From Euryarchaeota archaeon UBA501 (GTDB lineage Archaea > Thermoplasmatota > Poseidoniia > Poseidoniales > Thalassarchaeaceae): a stretch of 15,752 nucleotides of DNA. The stretch is taken from assembly GCA_002505685.1 (NCBI GenBank), contig DAVT01000097.1:1-15752 (forward strand), read 5' to 3'. The first letter of the stretch is position 1; the number at the start of each line of letters is the position of its first letter. The translations under genes and the position numbers were made by a program. The notes beneath the pieces were generated by a model. That model did not search any database, had not been told where the DNA came from, and saw only the letters and a list, made by a program, of their open reading frames with translations. Positions 8,126 to 14,008 of this stretch are shown one piece after another.

Positions 8126-8759
8126 TATCGACACACGGACCATTCTTGAAGCTACATTATTTGGTGCTGGCCGATCACTATCCGTGGAAGAGTTATCAGA
8201 ATCTATGCAAATATCGCACGGAGAAGTGATTGCCAATCTCGAATCTCTACAACACACGATGAAGCGCCGTCCAGGGGGGGCTTTGCAATTGACCAGTGTG
8301 AGTGGGCGTTGGGTGATGGAAGTCAAGCCAAAGTTGGCCAATCACATCCCGTCTTCATTTAGAACTGAGATTCCACAACGCCTTCTTGCAGCAGCCGCAC
8401 TAATCGCATATCATCAACCGATGGCACAGAGTCAATTGGTCGACATGATTGGTCAGCGAGCCTATGAGCATGTGAGGGATTTGGCCCATCTAGGGCTAAT
8501 CGACCGTCGTAGAGATGGTTTGTCTAGACGATTGACTACCACACGCCGTTTCGCAGAAATGTTTGGTTGCCCATATGCAGAATCGAAAAAAGTTCGCAAG
8601 TGGTTCAGGGAGCATGCTGCTAAGATGGGTATGGATGGAGCCGAACTTGCAGCCAGTTTAGGCGATGGGGAAGAGGAAATCCAAGATGCCCCTGAAGTGC
8701 CGGTAAGCGAGGATTGGGACGAGTCCAAAGCTGAAATCATCAATGATGAAGAAGAGTGA
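8118..8759 (+). CDS. scpB: Segregation and condensation protein B
   Basis: This is the third condensin subunit, a dimer of tandem winged-helix proteins that binds the middle of ScpA. From TTG 8118 it has 213 residues; from ATG 8112 it would have 215, starting MRLSDIDT. The first winged helix is TRTILEATLFGAGRSLSVEELSESM through LTSVSGRWVMEVKP. The second is LLAAAALIAYHQPMAQSQLVDMIGQ through HLGLIDRRRDGLSRRLTTTRRFAEMFG, which keeps the family pattern AxIAYxQP...GLI...LxTTxxFxExFG. The last ~40 residues are acidic and probably disordered, echoing the acidic tail of SMC. A much longer in-frame start at 7941 is rejected because it would overlap scpA by 185 bp. Its TGA directly abuts the TGA of the convergent HMG-CoA reductase gene. 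Confidence 0.92.
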   Translation: MSDIDTRTILEATLFGAGRSLSVEELSESMQISHGEVIANLESLQHTMKRRPGGALQLTSVSGRWVMEVKPKLANHIPSSFRTEIPQRLLAAAALIAYHQPMAQSQLVDMIGQRAYEHVRDLAHLGLIDRRRDGLSRRLTTTRRFAEMFGCPYAESKKVRKWFREHAAKMGMDGAELAASLGDGEEEIQDAPEVPVSEDWDESKAEIINDEEE

Positions 8760-10055
8760 TCATTCTCCTCGTAATTCTTTGAGTGCATTTTCAATGGCAG
8801 CTGCGGTGATACGCTCCCCACTAGAACGAATCATATCGACGACGACATCGACCTCGTGGTCCTCTGCTCCTGCTGTGACTGCCATGTTTCGAGCGTGCAG
8901 TTTCATGTGTCCAGCCTGAATGCCTACAGTTGCCAAAGCGCGCAAAGCACCAAGATTCTGGGCCAAACCTGCGGCAGCCATGACCTTAGACAATTCATCT
9001 GCCGTTCTAGCACCCATCATGGCGACATTTGCTTTCGCAACCGGATGTACACGTACTGCGCCACCCACAAGTCCTACCGGCATGGGTAATTCGATAGATC
9101 CCACAAGATTCCCGTCCGAATCTTTCTCCCAATGTGTCAGCGAACTGTAGGTTCTCTCGTGCGATGCGTATGAATGGGCACCAGATTCAATCGCACGCCA
9201 ATCCTGTCCACAAGCCACACCTATGGGTGATATGGCATTCATGATGCCCTTGTTATGCGTTGTCGCACGGAACGGGTCGGCTGCAGCGAAGTGGTAGGCT
9301 TGGAGAATCCCATCAATCACTTCCCCGCCCTGGGTTGCATCGCCAGAATCTGACATTTCCTCAGGTGTGAATGTAGCAGATACTCTTGCCAATCGGTGAA
9401 TTGCCAAATTACTGATAATTCTGAGAATAACTGTCCCGCCAGTGAGCGCTTCTACTCTAGGTGCAATGGTTTCAGCCATTGTATTAACCGCATTTGCTCC
9501 CATGGCATCCCGACAATCGACGAGAATATGGGCGATAACCATGGGTCCAGATTGGGTGTCGATGACTCTCACTTCGATATCTTTGCAGCCTCCACCAAAC
9601 TTGACGAGGATAGGATCAACGTCATTACACGCAGCCACCAACTCGTCCCTTGCCTCTAAAATTGCATTCTTTGAAGCAAACGCATCTTCGCATCCAACTA
9701 CCTGAATCTGTCCAATCATGATGGGTTCTGTGTTGTTTGATACAAAGCCACCCTTTGCATGGCATCGTTTTGCCATATTGCTTGCAGCAGCTACAACTGA
9801 GGGCTCTTCAAGTGCAAAAGGCACAATGTAATGCTCTCCATCAATGATAAAATTGGTCGCGACACCCACTGGCAGTGCCAAAGTACCGACCACATTCTCG
9901 ATAATTCGGTCCGCTGCGGCCTCCGTCAATTCACCTGTTGCAGCGAGTGCATCTACGGCTTCTTGGTCCAATCCAGCCAATTCTGCGACCATATCTCTTC
10001 GTTCCTTTACACTGAGTTTGTAAAACCCCTTCAAGCGACTGTTCTCAACAGGCAT
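8760..10055 (-). CDS. hmgA: Hydroxymethylglutaryl-CoA reductase, class II type
   Basis: This reduces HMG-CoA to mevalonate, the committed step toward archaeal isoprenoid lipids; it is soluble. The 431 residues match the class II (Pseudomonas mevalonii-type) enzyme along their whole length, with no membrane segments. Visible elements are SRLKGFYKLS near the N-terminus, IENVVGTLALPVGVATNF (52-69), the catalytic Glu in EEPSVVAAAS (83-92), FGGGCKDIEV (153-162), the cofactor-binding DAMGANAVNTM (183-193), catalytic Lys269 in THNKGIMN, Asp285 in GQDWRAIE, GLVGGAVRVHP (328-338), and His387 in LHARN. The motif set is complete, so the enzyme is probably active. Class II enzymes prefer NADH in several relatives, but archaeal members can use NADPH; the sequence does not settle this. 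A GAGG at 10063-10066 (complement), 7 nt upstream, supports the ATG. The class II type suggests ancient transfer from bacteria, as proposed for Thermoplasmata and Archaeoglobi. Confidence 0.96.
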   Translation of the reverse strand: MPVENSRLKGFYKLSVKERRDMVAELAGLDQEAVDALAATGELTEAAADRIIENVVGTLALPVGVATNFIIDGEHYIVPFALEEPSVVAAASNMAKRCHAKGGFVSNNTEPIMIGQIQVVGCEDAFASKNAILEARDELVAACNDVDPILVKFGGGCKDIEVRVIDTQSGPMVIAHILVDCRDAMGANAVNTMAETIAPRVEALTGGTVILRIISNLAIHRLARVSATFTPEEMSDSGDATQGGEVIDGILQAYHFAAADPFRATTHNKGIMNAISPIGVACGQDWRAIESGAHSYASHERTYSSLTHWEKDSDGNLVGSIELPMPVGLVGGAVRVHPVAKANVAMMGARTADELSKVMAAAGLAQNLGALRALATVGIQAGHMKLHARNMAVTAGAEDHEVDVVVDMIRSSGERITAAAIENALKELRGE

Positions 10056-10083
10056 GTGTATTCCTCAACCTGCCCTTCGATTG

Positions 10084-10098
10084 ACCATCCTAAATGGT
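10084..10098. promoter_or_regulatory. Small dyad over the likely hmgA promoter
   Basis: ACCAT-N5-ATGGT is a perfect inverted repeat with 5-bp arms. Read on the minus strand it overlaps ATTTAG, the best TATA-like element 35-40 nt upstream of the hmgA ATG. It could be an operator, but so short a dyad can arise by chance. Confidence 0.3.
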
Positions 10099-10165
10099 TG
10101 CGTGACCTTCGGTTCTCGGCCGGCCCAGTTAGGCCCAAAATCCAACATCCAAGCACTACAGTGAT

Positions 10166-10226
10166 GCGTTAACAAAGCGTTACTAACGCTTTAGACGCGT
10201 TAACAATGCGTTAATTACCCGTTAAT
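10166..10226 (+). repeat. Iteron-like cluster of GCGTTAA motifs at 11-bp spacing
   Basis: Direct copies begin at 10166 (GCGTTAACAA), 10177 (GCGTTACT), 10197 (GCGTTAACAA), 10208 (GCGTTAAT) and 10219 (CCGTTAAT). The steps are 11, 20, 11 and 11 bp, so most copies sit about one helical turn apart on the same DNA face. An inverted copy (TAACGC, 10184-10189) fills the wider gap. Another exact GCGTTAAC lies at 10326-10333, close to the downstream gene. The cluster is inside the 310-bp gap between hmgA and the AAA+/winged-helix gene. Such arrays are typical of repeated protein-binding sites: operators, replication iterons or centromere-like sites. It is not a CRISPR array because the repeats and gaps are far too short. 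Confidence 0.75.
10174..10192. repeat. Perfect 19-bp palindrome within the iteron cluster
   Basis: AAAGCGTTACTAACGCTTT has two perfect 9-bp arms around a single central C. It is built from one direct and one inverted copy of the GCGTTA motif and is probably the binding site of a dimeric protein. A hairpin terminator is less likely because no T tract follows immediately on either strand. Confidence 0.75.
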
Positions 10227-10229
10227 CAG

Positions 10230-10270
10230 TAATAATAAATCTTAATTTTATCACATATTTAGTAAAAAAA
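10230..10270. other. AT-rich tract beside the iterons
   Basis: Only 4 of these 41 bases are G or C, a sharp contrast with the balanced composition of the surrounding genes. It directly follows the iteron cluster. It could be an easily melted element, an upstream promoter region or simply curved DNA. The rest of the 10056-10365 gap shows no ORF or RNA gene that I can support, apart from two ACGCTTC copies at 10283-10289 and 10291-10297. Confidence 0.6.
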
Positions 10271-10325
10271 CGGGTTCGGTACACGCTTCAACGCTTCCAA
10301 ACCTAACTCCACATCTGTTAGAATC

Positions 10326-10341
10326 GCGTTAACTTGTTAAA
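10326..10341 (+). promoter_or_regulatory. Likely promoter of the AAA+ gene, overlapped by an iteron copy
   Basis: GTTAAA at 10336-10341 lies 25-30 nt upstream of ATG 10366, where the TATA box of a leaderless archaeal transcript should be; no ribosome binding site is present. An exact GCGTTAAC (10326-10333) sits just upstream in the position of the B-recognition element, and TTAAC-TT-GTTAA (10329-10340) forms a dyad across both. Binding here would be expected to block or modulate initiation. Confidence 0.45.
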
Positions 10342-10365
10342 CCCAAGTTCTGTTCGCTGGCTTAG

Positions 10366-12006
10366 ATGTCCAAAACCGCTGCGAAGTCATTGCACCTGCC
10401 CCATATGCGGGCCAACCCCTTCTCGGCGAGGCCAATCGAACCGAGTGACTACGAATTGCTAGTCGGGAGAAATCAACTAATGTCTGATTTACGCCAACAC
10501 CTGAGGTTTGGTAGCCCCCGAATGATGATCTTGCTTGGAGAGCGTGGTTCAGGTAGAACTTCGGTATTGCAGGCACTAAGCAATTTATCCTCCACATCCT
10601 ATCCATTTACATTCTACCCTGAACAGCAACCAGCCCAAACGCTACTCAACGAGATGTACTGCAGAATTTCAGGATATGATATCCCCTCGTCGACAAATAC
10701 TCTAGTGGAGGAAATGGTGGCAAAACTGCAAGGTTTCAGTGGCGATTTGCCCCTAATTTCCTTCGATTTCCCTGGGGTTGGGGGGGCCGAATTGGCACAG
10801 ATATTCGAACGCCTTTCACCAGTGCTGGGTAGATTGAGAGCTCTGGTGATTGTTGCCCTTACACCAGCACAACTTTCTGCGTGGTCCGAAAATTTGCAAA
10901 ATCAGTTTGATATTACGGAACCTCTCAATGATTTCGACGCGAAAACAACACGCAATTTGATTAATCAAAGAATGCGCAAGGTAAGCAATGAAACGTGGCC
11001 AATCAGCCAATCTGTTCTGGAACAAAGCATTGCACACACAGGAGGGCGGCCCGCGTTATTGATTCGCCACCTTCGCGATCTAATCGATGCCGAGCGTGGG
11101 GCAACAACCTCATTCTCAAGGAAACAAGACATCTTAGAAACCATGGACCTAGAGCCCAATGACGCGAAAACCCGAATGTCCCCTACCGTCGAGCCATTGG
11201 AATCACTGGACACTGAACCTGAGGTTGAGGATGGACCTGAGATTGAATTTGATTGGGATGTTCCAGAAATGGAGCCCGAAATCGAGGCCGAGTTCCCCGA
11301 AGAGCCAATAGAAGAACAATCGGAACCTTCAGACCCGTCCTCTGAATTCGAATTGCCTGCATTTGAAATTGAAGATCAACCAGACACGGTCGATGATTCA
11401 GGAGGGGGCGCCATATTGCAAATGGAGCCGGGCTCTGAACCCCCTCCAGTCACGAGCGCCTTTGGTGGCCTCACCTCTCGCCATCGAACTGCCAGTGTAG
11501 AAATTGGATTGGAAAATGCATTGCGCCCTCAAACAAGTGGCCCAATAACTGCGAAACCCGATCCAACTATGCGGATGCCTAGCGAGCCCCCTGAAATAGA
11601 ATCTGAAGAAACAACCTACTGGGTTGCAGATAGCCTTCCCAAACCTGAACCTTTGCCTGAGCCCACACCTGTAATGGATCCAGTGGCTGCAAAATCAATC
11701 GGAGAGGGTCTGCGCAAGGACAAACCGGCGCCCAACTCTAGCTCTATGCCCCTTGATTTTGAACGCGCCTCATCGCTAAGCGATGCTGAAATTTCAATTG
11801 TAGAGGCATCCATCGCTCGAGAGGTTTCGCCGTCAGATGCCGCGCTACAAGCCTATCTTTCCGTAGGTCGTCCGCGCTTATCTCAAATTTTCAATGGATT
11901 GCACAAGTCTGGCATCTTATCAGTCCGGAAGAAAGGTCGAACTCGTTTATTCCGAATTTCCGATCAAGCAAAGGCACATTTCACCGATGGCCACATGGAG
12001 GCCTAA
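10366..12006 (+). CDS. Degenerate AAA+-fold protein with acidic linker and C-terminal winged helix
   Basis: No exact family is recognised. The 546 residues have three parts. Residues about 18-245 resemble the ExeA/Orc-Cdc6-like P-loop fold: NPFSARP, LLVGRNQLMSDL, P-loop GERGSGRTS (58-66), a Walker-B-like strand LPLISFDF (128-135), EPLNDFDAKTTRNLINQRM (185-203) and a sensor-2-like GGRPALLIRHLRDLID (226-241). The P-loop has Arg64 in place of the invariant Lys, and D134 is followed by Phe rather than Glu or Asp. Strong ATP hydrolysis is therefore unlikely. Residues about 260-465 are a Pro/Glu/Asp-rich, probably disordered linker. Residues about 468-540 form a winged helix (LSDAEISIVEASI, VGRPRLSQIFNGLHKSGILSVRKKGRTRLFRIS) of MarR/ArsR-like appearance. 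ATG 10405 (residue 14) is a possible alternative start. The gene lies downstream of the iteron cluster and 2 bp before the beta-propeller gene. It probably binds DNA, perhaps the iterons; that is inference. Confidence 0.8.
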   Translation: MSKTAAKSLHLPHMRANPFSARPIEPSDYELLVGRNQLMSDLRQHLRFGSPRMMILLGERGSGRTSVLQALSNLSSTSYPFTFYPEQQPAQTLLNEMYCRISGYDIPSSTNTLVEEMVAKLQGFSGDLPLISFDFPGVGGAELAQIFERLSPVLGRLRALVIVALTPAQLSAWSENLQNQFDITEPLNDFDAKTTRNLINQRMRKVSNETWPISQSVLEQSIAHTGGRPALLIRHLRDLIDAERGATTSFSRKQDILETMDLEPNDAKTRMSPTVEPLESLDTEPEVEDGPEIEFDWDVPEMEPEIEAEFPEEPIEEQSEPSDPSSEFELPAFEIEDQPDTVDDSGGGAILQMEPGSEPPPVTSAFGGLTSRHRTASVEIGLENALRPQTSGPITAKPDPTMRMPSEPPEIESEETTYWVADSLPKPEPLPEPTPVMDPVAAKSIGEGLRKDKPAPNSSSMPLDFERASSLSDAEISIVEASIAREVSPSDAALQAYLSVGRPRLSQIFNGLHKSGILSVRKKGRTRLFRISDQAKAHFTDGHMEA

Positions 12007-12008
12007 TC

Positions 12009-13046
12009 ATGACTGAAGATCGCTGGGAAATTGCTTGGAGCCATCAAGTGGAAGGGCGTGTCGGAGCAATCTCTTGCCTTGGAGAAGACAGTTTAATCGC
12101 CGCTGGAAGTGTGGTACGCCGTCTAAATGCGGACGGAGATTTCCTTTGGCGCAGAGAATTCTCGTTCGATGTGTATCGTTTAGAACACGACGGCACAAAC
12201 GTTGCCGTATTGGCTGGGACTGCGTTTTTCTTACTCGATTTAGCCACCGGTGAACCACTAGGAGAAGGTCGTGCTGTCGCAGGAGGATTCCGCGATGTCG
12301 TTAGTCGACCTGGTGGAGGTTGGCTGCTATCAGATAGGGGTGACCACATACATCTCTTCAATCGACGCGGACGGGGAATCAGACGCCTCCGCCCTGGGCC
12401 ACTACAGAAGATGATTGGTTGGCTGGATCGGGAAATTTTGCTTGCCCAAGATGCCGATGGTTGCTTACGCGCTCTTAGATTGGGTGGAGATGACGCCCAA
12501 CGTCAAATTGAAACTACTCGCTGGTCTTGGGTTTCCCGCCTTCATCGAGGTCGAGTATTGGTCCAACATGCGGATGGTAGTTTACAGGAAGGAGTACCAA
12601 ATCCATTTGGTTGGGACCGCATCGACCGAGTACCTGGAGATGGTATGGTTCCGCTTCAATCCGCATGGACGGGTGAAGGTTGGTGGGTTTTGGACGTTGC
12701 AGGTGATTTGATTCGACTGCCACCAGAAGAAAATGCAGAACGACGACCTGCAGGTGATCTACTCTCATCCAATTCAGCTGACAGGATGCTAACTGCGACC
12801 CGAGATGGACTGATTCGGATGTGGATTGGTCCACATCTTGTCAACCGCCGCAAACTATTGTTTGAAGAAATTGCATCTGGGGAAATTCGTAGACTTGATT
12901 GGGAACAGCGCCAAGTTATTTTTGAAGCAGCAAGAGATGCTGAAGATTCAGGTATGCTCAGTCGGGCGATTGAGTTGTACGAATCCCTGGGTAGGGCAGA
13001 GGATGTCCGCAGGTTGATTTCGATTCGGGAGGGTGCAGATGTCTGA
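12009..13046 (+). CDS. Cytoplasmic beta-propeller protein with helical C-terminus
   Basis: No named family is recognised. The 345 residues have no signal peptide or membrane helix, so the protein is probably cytoplasmic. Residues 1-280 show repeated short beta units of about 40 residues with WD40/PQQ-like features: LIAAGSVVRRLNADGDFLWRRE, VAVLAGTAFFLLDLATGEPL, GGWLLSDRGDHIHLFNRRG, EILLAQDADGCLRALRL, RVLVQHADGSLQ, GWWVLDVAGDLIRL and RMLTATRDGLIRMW, about seven blades. Residues about 283-340 are helical, ending in an alpha-alpha hairpin (AARDAEDSGMLSRAIELYESLGRAEDVRRL) of TPR-like appearance. It is likely a protein-interaction scaffold. Ribosome binding site GGAGG at 11997-12001 lies 7 nt before the ATG, inside the end of the AAA+ gene. 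Its 3' end overlaps the DUF357 gene by 8 bp, so the three are probably co-translated. Confidence 0.8.
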   Translation: MTEDRWEIAWSHQVEGRVGAISCLGEDSLIAAGSVVRRLNADGDFLWRREFSFDVYRLEHDGTNVAVLAGTAFFLLDLATGEPLGEGRAVAGGFRDVVSRPGGGWLLSDRGDHIHLFNRRGRGIRRLRPGPLQKMIGWLDREILLAQDADGCLRALRLGGDDAQRQIETTRWSWVSRLHRGRVLVQHADGSLQEGVPNPFGWDRIDRVPGDGMVPLQSAWTGEGWWVLDVAGDLIRLPPEENAERRPAGDLLSSNSADRMLTATRDGLIRMWIGPHLVNRRKLLFEEIASGEIRRLDWEQRQVIFEAARDAEDSGMLSRAIELYESLGRAEDVRRLISIREGADV

Positions 13047-13338
13047 ACCCCATGTTGAAGTCACTCCAGAGTTGATTGAACGTTATTTTGCCCTGACCCA
13101 AGCCGCCAGAGAAAAGGCAACTCCTCTCCATTCTATGGACTCAGAAGAAGGAAAGCGCCTTGTGGTAATGATGGAAATGGCAGATTCTTACACTTCGGAC
13201 GCCAAGTGGTTCGCTGAACAAGGCGACTTGGTTCGGGCGTTCGGCGCCATCAATTATGCCCATGCTTGGATTGATTGTGCAGTCAAGATTGGACTGATGG
13301 ATGGCCATGGTGACGATGAGATGTTCACTTTACCATGA
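13039..13338 (+). CDS. DUF357 family protein
   Basis: This small archaeal protein of 99 residues is probably an all-helical bundle. The family pattern is clear in MADSYTSDAKWFAEQGDLVRAFGAINYAHAWIDCAVKIGLMDG: the Y-x2-DA-x2-F-x3-GD-x2-RAF core followed by YAHAWID and GL. The biochemical function of DUF357 is not known to me. ATG 13039 was chosen because GGGAGGGTG (13027-13035) places a ribosome binding site 6 nt upstream; the GTG at 13033 lies within that site. It overlaps the beta-propeller gene by 8 bp, implying translational coupling and perhaps a joint role. Confidence 0.82.
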   Translation: MSEPHVEVTPELIERYFALTQAAREKATPLHSMDSEEGKRLVVMMEMADSYTSDAKWFAEQGDLVRAFGAINYAHAWIDCAVKIGLMDGHGDDEMFTLP

Positions 13339-13367
13339 TTATTGCAATTCCGTCCGGCACCAGTTTC

Positions 13368-13391
13368 AAAAAGGGCGGTTTTACCGCGCCC
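13368..13391 (-). terminator. Hairpin plus T tract, intrinsic-terminator-like, minus strand
   Basis: On the minus strand the order is a GC-rich hairpin (arms GGGC...GGT and ACC...GCCC with a 2-nt bulge, 13373-13391) followed at once by TTTTT (13368-13372). This would end transcripts of the eS6/aIF2-gamma/PIN operon about 245 nt past the PIN stop, after running antisense through the small gene at 13396. Archaea terminate mainly on T tracts and hairpins are optional, so support is moderate. Confidence 0.35.
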
Positions 13392-13395
13392 GACA

Positions 13396-13629
13396 ATGAC
13401 ATCGATTGGGAATCCTCGCAGTGAGGAAGAGTTGCGAGACATGCTAAATGAGGCAGAGGAACGCAAGAAGTTGTGGGAAAAACACTACCATAGTGCGAAA
13501 ATGGGTCGTAAGGCCAATGCTGAAGCCATACGGAACATCACAGCATTGCGGGGTGTAATCAAAACGCTTCGATGGTCTCTGAACATGGCAGATAAGAATG
13601 GAATTCCCATCCCTCACCCACTGGATTAG
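13396..13629 (+). CDS. Small conserved-looking hypothetical protein
   Basis: I do not recognise this protein. From ATG 13396 it has 77 residues, mostly charged helix (EEELRDMLNEAEERKKLWEKHYHSAKMGRKANAEAIRNITALRGVIKTLRWSL) with a Pro-rich end. A coiled coil or helical hairpin is likely. No ribosome binding site precedes the ATG. A TTG at 13342 opens the same frame, but that extension would run through the hairpin region and looks unlike coding sequence. It lies 57 nt downstream of the DUF357 gene, may be the last gene of that operon, and ends 5 nt from the convergent PIN gene. The helical pattern and compact fit between neighbours argue that it is real, but short unmatched ORFs remain uncertain. 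Confidence 0.55.
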   Translation: MTSIGNPRSEEELRDMLNEAEERKKLWEKHYHSAKMGRKANAEAIRNITALRGVIKTLRWSLNMADKNGIPIPHPLD

Positions 13630-13634
13630 AATTT

Positions 13635-13997
13635 CTATTCGATGAAACGAAGCATCTTCGAACCATGCACCTCGATGACGGATGCATTGGCATCGTGTAA
13701 TCGCGCCTTGAGATGTTTATCCACAGTCAATACTGGCCATTTGTTGGCAATTGCTAGATTTAGCAATTCATCATCTGTGTGTTGGCCTTCACCCGATACC
13801 AATTCAGATCGCTCATTGAGTAATCCAAGCAGCATGTTGCGGGATTCCTTTTCCTCAACACCTTGTAATTCATTTAGGACTGACTGAGTAACTTTGATTT
13901 CAATCGGTCCAAGTTGTTGTTCAAGTGCCAAATCAATGTTGATTCTAGCATCGACAACGGCCACCCAACCACAGGTGTCAATCAGAACGCCAGTCAC
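13635..13997 (-). CDS. PIN-domain protein linked to aIF2-gamma
   Basis: This is a putative Mg-dependent ribonuclease of the PIN fold. With the GTG start at 13997 it has 120 residues and begins directly at the first PIN strand (VTGVLIDTCGW). The acidic site is visible: D7 (LIDT), E43 (VLNELQ), D75/D76 (TDDELLNLA) and D93 (VLTVDKHL). The length is typical of a single PIN domain, with no extra zinc ribbon, so Nob1 is unlikely; FCF1/Utp24-like or VapC-like relatives are the closest models. In many archaea a PIN gene follows aIF2-gamma, and a ribosomal or RNA-processing role is often suspected rather than a toxin; no antitoxin gene is seen. Longer in-frame starts at 14021 (ATG) and 14087 would overlap aIF2-gamma, whereas the GTG has a well-placed ribosome binding site. 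Confidence 0.85.
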   Translation of the reverse strand: MTGVLIDTCGWVAVVDARINIDLALEQQLGPIEIKVTQSVLNELQGVEEKESRNMLLGLLNERSELVSGEGQHTDDELLNLAIANKWPVLTVDKHLKARLHDANASVIEVHGSKMLRFIE

Positions 13998-14001
13998 GGG
14001 C

Positions 14002-14008
14002 TCACCCC
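14002..14008 (-). promoter_or_regulatory. Shine-Dalgarno deciding the PIN gene start
   Basis: On the minus strand this reads GGGGTGA and includes the aIF2-gamma stop codon. It lies 4 nt before the GTG at 13997, supporting that start and coupling of the two genes. Confidence 0.6.

Noticed and set aside
10166..10226. CRISPR array
   Set aside because: Repeat units of about 8 bp with 11-bp period leave no spacers, and there are no cas genes.
10366..12006. Orc1/Cdc6 replication initiator
   Set aside because: The P-loop and Walker B are degenerate, the long acidic linker is atypical, and the Cdc6 sensor and winged-helix signatures are not seen; only a distant fold relation is supported.
13635..13997. 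VapC toxin of a toxin-antitoxin pair
   Set aside because: No antitoxin gene is adjacent; the gene sits in the conserved eS6/aIF2-gamma cluster, which favours a housekeeping RNA role.
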